Under the pieces are notes generated by a model, which was not told the DNA's origin, made no database searches, and was given only the letters and a program-made list of their open reading frames with translations. Positions 7,867 to 13,427 of a DNA stretch of 16,546 bases are shown one piece after another. Both the position numbers and the translations under genes were made by a program. This DNA is from Synergistaceae bacterium (GTDB taxonomy: Bacteria > Synergistota > Synergistia > Synergistales > Aminobacteriaceae): NCBI GenBank assembly GCA_017475805.1, contig JAFVEW010000111.1, positions 1-16,546 of the forward strand. The letters are read 5' to 3'. Each line of letters starts with the position of its first letter. The first letter of the stretch is position 1.

Positions 7867-8151
7867 ATGAGCACAATAACGTTAGATATTGCCCCTGAAG
7901 TAATTGAAAAAGCTGAAGATGTCTTCAAAAGAAAGGGAATGTCGTATTCTCAATTTTTAAGGGATATAACAGAAAAAGCTATCATGGATCTTTCAGACCC
8001 TGAAGAGTTACCAGTTCCCTGTATTGATGATTTAACCGAAGAAGAACTTGACGAGATGATTCAAAAATCTTTAGATAAAATCGAAGCAGGCCATTATTAC
8101 ACCTCAGAAGAAATGATCGAAAGGATAAAGAGATATGGAGTCGATCTTTAG
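7867..8151 (+). CDS. RelB/DinJ-type antitoxin
   Basis: This 94-aa protein has an N-terminal ribbon-helix-helix-like segment (ITLDIAPEVIEKAEDVFKR, then a GMSYSQFLRDITEKAI helix, about 4-40). An acidic C-terminal tail follows (about 45-94), ending EEMIERIKRYGVDL. This is the layout of RelB/DinJ antitoxins, which bind operator DNA through the N-domain and neutralise the toxin with the tail. AAGGAG lies 10 nt before the ATG. The 3' end overlaps the toxin gene by 17 nt, the classic antitoxin-first arrangement. The pair lies in the same orientation inside the flagellar operon, between fliI and fliJ, so the antitoxin may repress its own promoter there or be read with the flagellar genes. No clear separate promoter was seen in the 31-nt gap before it. 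Confidence 0.82.
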   Translation: MSTITLDIAPEVIEKAEDVFKRKGMSYSQFLRDITEKAIMDLSDPEELPVPCIDDLTEEELDEMIQKSLDKIEAGHYYTSEEMIERIKRYGVDL

Positions 8152-8446
8152 TATTCATTATTCTGAAGATTTTGAAGAGGATTTGCGTAGCATATATACG
8201 CACATTGCTTATAGTCTTCAAAATCCTTTTGCTGCATCAGAACATATGAACGTGATTATCTCAGCTACTGAGGCTCTTAGAATCTTTCCCAAAATTCATA
8301 GAGTTCGCAGAAAAAAATCATGCAAAGAAATTCGCGTCGTTCCTGTAAAAAATTTCAATATTCTATATTCTGTAGATGATGAAAAAGCCGTTGTGAATAT
8401 TCTTCATATTTTATATGCTCGTCGCAATATTGATTCGCTTCCGTAA
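8135..8446 (+). CDS. RelE/ParE-superfamily toxin
   Basis: The 103-aa basic protein matches the RelE/ParE toxin pattern. It has an N-terminal strand and helix (FSIHYSEDFEEDLRSIYTHIAY), then NPFAASEHMNVIISATEALRIFP (the P..A...... L..FP core), then VRRKKSCKEIRVVPVKNFNILYSVDDEKAVVNILHILYARR. That last stretch gives the strand pattern ending in the Y-x-v-(5-8)-v-x-I-x-x-I-h-h-R-R motif. RelE members cut mRNA at the ribosome and ParE members poison gyrase; sequence alone does not settle which applies. AAGGA lies 9 nt before the ATG, within the antitoxin gene, and the coding regions overlap by 17 nt. No frameshift or truncation is seen, so the module looks intact. fliJ starts 14 nt after it. Confidence 0.85.
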   Translation: MESIFSIHYSEDFEEDLRSIYTHIAYSLQNPFAASEHMNVIISATEALRIFPKIHRVRRKKSCKEIRVVPVKNFNILYSVDDEKAVVNILHILYARRNIDSLP

Positions 8447-8460
8447 AAAATTTTTTAATC

Positions 8461-8910
8461 ATGCAGCAGCGTATAGCAAGATTCAATCGAATATTAAAAA
8501 TCCGTGAAGACAGCCGTCGTAACGAGCAAGCAATTTTAGCCGCCGAACGCAGCGAAGAACGTGCCGTGATTAATCATATAACTAAACTCGAAGGCGAAAA
8601 AGCTCAAGCTATCCAAGATTTCAGCACGACTGGAAGCAAAATGATTTCAGCGACGGACTTATGGTTTCAAAGACAATTTATTGACGCTATTGACACAGAT
8701 ATTGTTAAAGATAAAAATTCATTAGACGAAGTTCGCGTTAGAATATCTAACACCGAAGCGAGGCTCGTCGAAAAACATAAAGACGTTCGAGTCATGGAGA
8801 CTTATATAGATCACTTAAAAGAAATAAATTTTCAGGAACAATTAGGAATAGAACAAAATGAACTTGATGATGTCGCTACGATGCAATATTCAAGGAAAGG
8901 AGCTCATTAA
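8461..8910 (+). CDS. fliJ: FliJ, flagellar export coiled-coil protein
   Basis: FliJ is the coiled-coil stalk and escort protein that sits in the FliI ring. The 149-aa product is almost entirely alpha-helical and charged, from RIARFNRILKIREDSRRNEQ to RLVEKHKDVRVMETYIDHLKE, and is the usual length for FliJ. FliJ is weakly conserved, so the call rests on its start (RFNRILKIRE resembling the FliJ N-terminal F-x-x-v-L-x-x-r), its coiled-coil nature and its place after fliI. The ATG has no Shine-Dalgarno sequence (cgtaaaaaattttttaatcATG) and follows the toxin by 14 nt. Its 3' end contains the ribosome binding site for the next gene. Confidence 0.85.
   Translation: MQQRIARFNRILKIREDSRRNEQAILAAERSEERAVINHITKLEGEKAQAIQDFSTTGSKMISATDLWFQRQFIDAIDTDIVKDKNSLDEVRVRISNTEARLVEKHKDVRVMETYIDHLKEINFQEQLGIEQNELDDVATMQYSRKGAH
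8896..8902 (+). promoter_or_regulatory. Ribosome binding site for the TTG-started transglycosylase gene
   Basis: AAAGGAG at 8896-8902 lies inside the last codons of fliJ, 11 nt before the TTG at 8914. No ATG or GTG start closer to it is in frame, so this decides the TTG start. Confidence 0.6.
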
Positions 8911-8913
8911 AAA

Positions 8914-9483
8914 TTGATCGGTCCGAATTTCACGAATATAAATAGAATTTTATCCCGCATTGACGAGATTAATCGTCAGTTTAATTTATATCAGCAGCAA
9001 GATAACGCGCCGGTTAAAAGTCGATTCGTTGATGTTCTTAATGACGTTGAAAAAATTAAAAATAAATCAAAATCTAAAAATATTTCAGGCAAAACAAGCT
9101 ACGCTGAACTTAAAAGCGTCATTGACGAATGTGCTGAAAAATATAATATCGATAACGAATTAATCCGCGCCATGATTCAAGTCGAGTCAGGCTGGAACAC
9201 TGACGCAGTTTCTAATAAGGGCGCGCAGGGTTTAATGCAGTTAATGCCAAGAACGGCCGCAATGTTAGGAGTTGATGATCCTTTTGACGCTGAACAAAAT
9301 ATTGAAGGCGGCGTAAGATATATTTCAGATTTAACTGATAAATATCGCGGCGATATTGAAAAAGCTCTCGCTGCTTACAACGCTGGTCCGGCGCGAGTCG
9401 ACTCAGGAAATATTCCGGACGTTTCAAAACGTTACGTAAAAAATATCATGGCAATTTATCGTAAATTAAGGGAGATTAGTTAA
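8914..9483 (+). CDS. Flagellar-operon lytic transglycosylase (SLT/LT1-type muramidase)
   Basis: This is a 189-aa protein with a C-terminal soluble-lytic-transglycosylase domain (about 70-189). The catalytic glutamate is E91 in AMIQVESGWN, followed by the family blocks GAQGLMQLMPRTA (103-115), ALAAYNAGPARV (151-162) and the RYVKNI helix. Such enzymes cut peptidoglycan glycan strands, leaving 1,6-anhydro-muramyl ends. Here the likely job is opening the wall for the rod, as FlgJ does in proteobacteria. The N-terminal ~65 residues (NFTNINRILSRIDEINRQF, then a Lys/Ser linker) contain no Sec signal or membrane segment, so export through the flagellar apparatus is plausible but inferred. The TTG start is supported by an AAAGGAG in the end of fliJ. 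The stop lies 1 nt before the next ATG. Confidence 0.88.
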   Translation: MIGPNFTNINRILSRIDEINRQFNLYQQQDNAPVKSRFVDVLNDVEKIKNKSKSKNISGKTSYAELKSVIDECAEKYNIDNELIRAMIQVESGWNTDAVSNKGAQGLMQLMPRTAAMLGVDDPFDAEQNIEGGVRYISDLTDKYRGDIEKALAAYNAGPARVDSGNIPDVSKRYVKNIMAIYRKLREIS

Positions 9484-9484
9484 T

Positions 9485-10195
9485 ATGGCTGAAGAAAGAC
9501 CCGCACCCGCAGCTCCTGCTGGAGATCAAGCTCAAGCTCCTGCAAGCGAACCCGTAGTGCGAAAAAAGAAAAAGAAAAAAAAGCTAGGAAAATTAACTTT
9601 TTTATTTTGGCTGCTTCTTCTCGGACTCGGTACAGCAACAGGAATGCACCTAAGCGGAATTTGGGACGGACGGCCGTTATTTTGGACAATTATTCCTAAT
9701 ATTCCTTACGTCGGCAAACAATTAGCGGAATTTTTCCAAGTCCCTGAATTTTATGCTCTCAGTGTCGGCGAACGTCGAGCAGTTGAGCTTGAACAATGGC
9801 AAAGGCGGCTTGACGCTCAAGAACGCGAGCTTGAAAATCGTGATGTCGAACAGATGACAGTCTACGAAAACCGCGAACTTGCTCTCGTTGAAATGTCGAG
9901 GGATGTTTCGAGAGCTCAAAGACGTTTAAGAACTCAACAGGCCGAAATTGCTGCTCAAGGAAATGAAGAAGGAGCTTCAGCGGAAGAGCAAGAATTAATG
10001 AATCAGGTTGCACGAACTTATCGCGAAATGTCCGCACGAAATGCTGCTGCCGTTGTCGAACAGTTAAGGGATTCTCTTGCTGTCGAGCTTATGATGAAGC
10101 TCCCGAACGATGTCAGGGCTTCAATTTTAGGCAAATTAAAACCTACAAAGGCCGCAAGAATCACTGAATTAATGTCCCGTCCGCAACAAAGATAA
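9485..10195 (+). CDS. MotE/FlbB-like membrane-anchored coiled-coil flagellar protein
   Basis: The 236-aa protein starts with an Ala/Pro-rich cytoplasmic tail (1-24) and a run of seven lysines (27-33). One membrane segment follows (about 36-56), then a linker (IWDGRPLFWTIIPNIPYVGKQ), a long charged coiled coil (about 95-165) and a C-terminal helical MgtE-N-like domain (about 172-236, VVEQLRDSLAVELMMKLPNDVRASILGKLKP). This architecture is shared by MotE chaperones and by spirochete FlbB, the collar protein that recruits periplasmic motor parts. Spirochetes encode FlbB at the corresponding place between fliJ and the hook genes. A stator-collar role in the periplasm is therefore likely but inferred. 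GGGAG lies 10 nt upstream of the ATG, and only 1 nt separates it from the transglycosylase stop. Confidence 0.75.
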   Translation: MAEERPAPAAPAGDQAQAPASEPVVRKKKKKKKLGKLTFLFWLLLLGLGTATGMHLSGIWDGRPLFWTIIPNIPYVGKQLAEFFQVPEFYALSVGERRAVELEQWQRRLDAQERELENRDVEQMTVYENRELALVEMSRDVSRAQRRLRTQQAEIAAQGNEEGASAEEQELMNQVARTYREMSARNAAAVVEQLRDSLAVELMMKLPNDVRASILGKLKPTKAARITELMSRPQQR

Positions 10196-10231
10196 TTTAA
10201 TTTTTAATTTTTTAGGAGGCTTTATTTAATA

Positions 10232-11173
10232 ATGGATATCGAGTATTTATTATTTTTGCAAAATTTCAGAAACAGCATTAATGACGCTTGGACTCCTTTC
10301 ATGGAGTGGATTTCGTACTTCGGAATAAGAAATATAATTCTTTTGCCGATTTTTGTTTACTGGTGTCTCGACAAACGCAAAGGCCAATTTATTTTCGCGG
10401 CTTGGAAAATCAGCCAGACTATTAACTCTATAGTTAAACTTACGGCTTGTGTTTATCGTCCTTGGATCAGAGATTCAAGAATCCTTCCTGCGGGCGACGC
10501 AATAACAACGGCAACGGGCTATTCATTTCCGAGCGGTCATACGATGATGGCGACTCCCATTTATGGCGGCCTCGCTTGCATTACGAAAAATAAAATCGCA
10601 ACTGTTTTTTGGGTCGCTTTGATTTTGACGACGATGTTTTCACGAAATTATTTAGGCGTTCATACTCCCCAAGATGTTCTTGTCGGAGCAGTACTCGGCG
10701 CGGCGTCGATCTATATTGCTAAGAAATTTTTAGAATTTCTCGACAGAAAGCCTGAAAAATTCGGCTTAGCTATGTTATTTTTAGGACTTTTCGGAGCTTT
10801 GACGCTTCTTTACGTTATGTGCAAGCCTTATCCGATGGATTATGTTGACGGAAAATTATTAGTCGATCCGGCTAAAATGACTCCCGACGCTTGGGGCGAT
10901 GCCGGCGGAATGGTTCCGCTCGCTATTGCTTGGTACATTGAGGAACGCTGGGTTAAATTTGAGGCTACGGGCTTCAACGTTAAGGGCGTTATTTTAACTT
11001 TAATCGGACTTGCTATTGTAGCTTGGATGACAGAAGACCTTAAAAATATTTGCAACGCTTCTTTCGGACGTTCTGTAGGAAAATTAGCTTATCAATTTGC
11101 GTTCTTCTTTTTTGTCATGGTCATTTGGCCGATAATTATAAAAATGTTCACTGCACAGAAAAAGGAGAATTAA
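10232..11173 (+). CDS. PAP2-family membrane phosphatase
   Basis: The 313-aa multi-spanning membrane protein carries all three PAP2 phosphatase motifs: KLTACVYRP (K69, R76, P77), PSGH (100-103) and SRNYLGVHTPQD (R138, nucleophile H144, D148). All catalytic residues are present. The C-terminal third adds three or more membrane helices beyond the core domain, so the protein is longer than minimal PAP2 enzymes. The family dephosphorylates lipid phosphates or pyrophosphates such as phosphatidate or undecaprenyl pyrophosphate; the substrate cannot be told here. It lies in the flagellar operon between the MotE/FlbB-like gene and fliK, with AGGAGG 12 nt before the ATG and only 6 nt to fliK, so it is part of the transcript. 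It is not a standard flagellar gene. A role in local wall or lipid recycling, or mere passenger status, are both open. Confidence 0.88.
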   Translation: MDIEYLLFLQNFRNSINDAWTPFMEWISYFGIRNIILLPIFVYWCLDKRKGQFIFAAWKISQTINSIVKLTACVYRPWIRDSRILPAGDAITTATGYSFPSGHTMMATPIYGGLACITKNKIATVFWVALILTTMFSRNYLGVHTPQDVLVGAVLGAASIYIAKKFLEFLDRKPEKFGLAMLFLGLFGALTLLYVMCKPYPMDYVDGKLLVDPAKMTPDAWGDAGGMVPLAIAWYIEERWVKFEATGFNVKGVILTLIGLAIVAWMTEDLKNICNASFGRSVGKLAYQFAFFFFVMVIWPIIIKMFTAQKKEN

Positions 11174-11179
11174 TTAATA

Positions 11180-12805
11180 ATGGCTGATTTATTAACGTTT
11201 ATCGATATTCAGACGCAAGCACCGCAGCAGGTAAATTCAAATTCTAACAATAATAATTCGAGCGGCGAGCCCGGAGTCTTTGACGCTCTTATGAACGAAT
11301 ATACAACGCCCGAAAATTTAGAGGCGGAAAATATTCAGACGGAATTAAATGAAGTAAATTTAATCGCGTTCAAAGGGAGCAAATTATTTTCAAGCTCAGT
11401 CATCGAAATTCTTGCGGATTCAAACGCGCCGGAAAATCTTGAAACGTTAAACATCAGCGATGAAATTCAAAATTTAGTTGACGAATTAAAAATTTCTCTC
11501 GGCAAAGTTAAGGATTCTCAGCCTGAAGTTTTTTATGAAGACGAAGAAATAAAATTTAACGATGAAATTTCGCAGCTTTTGAATCTTTCGGACGAAGAAT
11601 TAAACGCAAAATTAAATTCTTTGCCCGAAGATTTAAGAGTCGAAATAAAAAATCTTATCGACGAAATTAATAACGCTCTTGAAAACGGCGGCGATATGAC
11701 CGCTATAAAATCTTCAGTTGAAAAATTAACGAGCTTAATCGGAAAAACAGAAAATAAAATTAAGCCCGAAAATAAAAAAATTTTGGACGAAGAATCAGAC
11801 GATAAAAAAGAAATTAAAGATGACGAAGGCCAAGAGCCTGAATTAATTTCAGCTGAAGCCGCAGGGGTTGCTGCTGTGAACGTCAATGTTGATAATAAAA
11901 TCACAGAAACAAACGCTAAAGCAGAGTCCGAAAAAAATCTTGATGTTAAAGATTCAACGCCGCGTCAAAATTCAAAAATCCCTGTTCAGAATCAGAACGC
12001 TGAAAACGAAATTAAAGCAGACGAACAAGAAAAGCCTATTCAAAAGTTCGACGAGCTAATTAAAAATAGAGCAGAAAAAAATTCTCAAAACGAATTAGAA
12101 TCTGAAAACGAAAATAAAAATAAAAATTTCGATTTCAATCAAGACGAAAATCAAGCGGGCAATCATGAAAATTTTTCAGGTTCTCGAAACGGATCGCGCT
12201 CAAGAAATGAAAACCGCAGAGTCTCAAACGATAATTCACGCGATAACGAAAGAAATTCAGACTCTACAACTCACAGAACGGAATCGCGAAATGATTTTCA
12301 AAGTTTCTTCGAGGGTGTCTTAAACAGCCGCAGAGCTTCGGGAAATTCTGAAATTTCATCACAGCCGTTAAACCTTCGCGGAGCTTTTAATCTTAATCAA
12401 AGCGAAACTCTTAGAAACGGCCTCGTCAATGTCGTAAGATTTATTCGAGCCGACGGAGTTCAAAAAGCAAACGTCGTTATTGATCCGCCAGCACTCGGAA
12501 GAATCTCTGTAGAACTTACTTCAAGCTCTTCAGGAGTTGAGGCTTCAATTAAAGTAGCAAGTGAGCAAATCCGACAATTAGTGCAAGACCAATTAACCCA
12601 GCTTAGAATGAATTTGTCTGAACAGGGCGTTCAAGTCGCTGAATTTACAGTTGACGTCCAGCAGGATAATCAACAGGGCAGCGGCTCTCAAAATGAAAAT
12701 CAGCAGGACAGACGCGAAAATTTCATCGGCGGGATTGAAGAAGACGACGACACTGAAGAATTTAGAGTCGATTTAGAAGAAGGATTATTATATTGGGTAG
12801 CATAA
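11180..12805 (+). CDS. fliK: FliK, flagellar hook-length control protein
   Basis: FliK is the secreted molecular ruler that stops hook growth and switches export specificity. The 541-aa protein has the expected shape: a poorly conserved N-terminal part, a long low-complexity middle, and a conserved Flg_hook domain near the C-terminus (about 410-500). The domain reads LRNGLVNVVRFIRADGVQKA, then VVIDPPALGRISVELTSSS (P-x-LG core), then VASEQIRQLVQDQLTQLRMNLSEQGVQVAEFTVDV. The middle (about 185-400) is rich in Asn, Glu, Lys, Ser and Arg. An Asn/Ser run occupies about 20-29. The ATG lies 6 nt after the PAP2 stop, with AAAGGAG 12 nt upstream. An 80-nt spacer with no evident signal precedes flgD. 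Confidence 0.88.
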   Translation: MADLLTFIDIQTQAPQQVNSNSNNNNSSGEPGVFDALMNEYTTPENLEAENIQTELNEVNLIAFKGSKLFSSSVIEILADSNAPENLETLNISDEIQNLVDELKISLGKVKDSQPEVFYEDEEIKFNDEISQLLNLSDEELNAKLNSLPEDLRVEIKNLIDEINNALENGGDMTAIKSSVEKLTSLIGKTENKIKPENKKILDEESDDKKEIKDDEGQEPELISAEAAGVAAVNVNVDNKITETNAKAESEKNLDVKDSTPRQNSKIPVQNQNAENEIKADEQEKPIQKFDELIKNRAEKNSQNELESENENKNKNFDFNQDENQAGNHENFSGSRNGSRSRNENRRVSNDNSRDNERNSDSTTHRTESRNDFQSFFEGVLNSRRASGNSEISSQPLNLRGAFNLNQSETLRNGLVNVVRFIRADGVQKANVVIDPPALGRISVELTSSSSGVEASIKVASEQIRQLVQDQLTQLRMNLSEQGVQVAEFTVDVQQDNQQGSGSQNENQQDRRENFIGGIEEDDDTEEFRVDLEEGLLYWVA

Positions 12806-12885
12806 AGACAAGTAGGAGTTAGGAAGTAGATGTAAAATGCTGTCCGTAAGATTTATAGAAAAGTTTTAGAAAGGGAAAATGAAAA

Positions 12886-13338
12886 ATGCCGGTAACGAAT
12901 ACAAATAGCTATACAGACCTCACTAATTTAAGCGTAACAAATCCAACTACGACATCAACATCAACAGCAAGTGCCGTTACGACTGCAACTAATAATGAAC
13001 TTGGAAAGGACGCTTTTTTGAAATTATTAATCGCGGAACTTTCTAATCAAGACCCGACTAACCCCGTAGAAGACAGAGAATTTATTTCACAGATGGCTAC
13101 GTTCTCGACACTTGAAGAAATGCAGAACATGAACTCAACACTTACGACAATGGCCGATGCTAATAAATTCTCAGCAGTAAGTTATATCGGCAAGGCTGTA
13201 GCTTTCACTAACGACGAAGGTAAACAAGTTCCCGCGCTCGTCAACGCTATATGGTTCGAGAACGGCAAAACTATTCTTGATACATCAGAAGGCGACGTGC
13301 CGCTTGAAAAAGTTGAAGGAATTTCAGAATTAAGCTAA
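12886..13338 (+). CDS. flgD: FlgD, flagellar hook cap/scaffold protein (short form)
   Basis: FlgD caps the growing hook and is needed for FlgE polymerisation. The 150-aa protein has a Thr/Ser/Asn-rich N-terminus (1-35) and the family core LGKDAFLKLLIAELSNQDPTNPVEDREFISQMATFSTLEEMQNMN (about 38-83). A small beta segment follows (VSYIGKAVAFTNDEGKQVPALVNAIWFENGKTIL). The larger Ig-like domains of the ~230-aa enterobacterial form are missing, as in other short FlgD proteins. GAAAGGG lies upstream of the ATG. An ATG 7 nt earlier is out of frame and stops quickly. The gene sits directly before flgE, the usual order. Confidence 0.93.
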   Translation: MPVTNTNSYTDLTNLSVTNPTTTSTSTASAVTTATNNELGKDAFLKLLIAELSNQDPTNPVEDREFISQMATFSTLEEMQNMNSTLTTMADANKFSAVSYIGKAVAFTNDEGKQVPALVNAIWFENGKTILDTSEGDVPLEKVEGISELS

Positions 13339-13427
13339 ATTAAAATTCTCACGGACGAGACAAAAGGCAGGAAGCAGGAGAACGCCCGCCTATAATAATA
13401 TCTAAATTAAGAAAGGAAAATTAAAAA
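13339..13427 (+). promoter_or_regulatory. flgD-flgE spacer with a -10-like element
   Basis: The 89-nt spacer is long for this operon and contains TATAAT at 13391-13396, directly after GCCCGCC. No matching -35 lies 16-18 nt upstream, so an internal promoter for the abundant hook protein is only a possibility. Two copies of GCAGGA occur close together at about 13367-13379. AAAGGAAA about 8 nt before the flgE ATG is the ribosome binding site. Confidence 0.25.

Noticed and set aside
7844..8458. 9-nt direct repeat ATTTTTTAA flanking the toxin-antitoxin pair (7844-7852 and 8450-8458), a possible target-site duplication
   Set aside because: The same T-rich motif recurs in other gene spacers of the operon (for example before the PAP2 gene, near 10207-10214), so it fits the AT-rich spacer style. 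There is no transposase or inverted repeat.
11533..11904. Long reverse-strand ORF inside fliK, and other antisense ORFs within FliE-FlgE genes
   Set aside because: They are shadows of the strongly biased coding frames: no ribosome binding sites and low-complexity Ser/Phe/Leu content mirroring Glu/Lys/Asn codons.
12806..12885. Possible sigma-28 promoter or small RNA in the fliK-flgD spacer (CCGTAAG near 12844)
   Set aside because: The -35 part is missing at the right distance and the match to GCCGATAA is poor. No hairpin with a T tract is present.
13319..13348. GAATTT...AAATTC inverted repeat at the end of flgD as a terminator
   Set aside because: The stem is short and A/T only, with no T tract, and lies partly within coding sequence.
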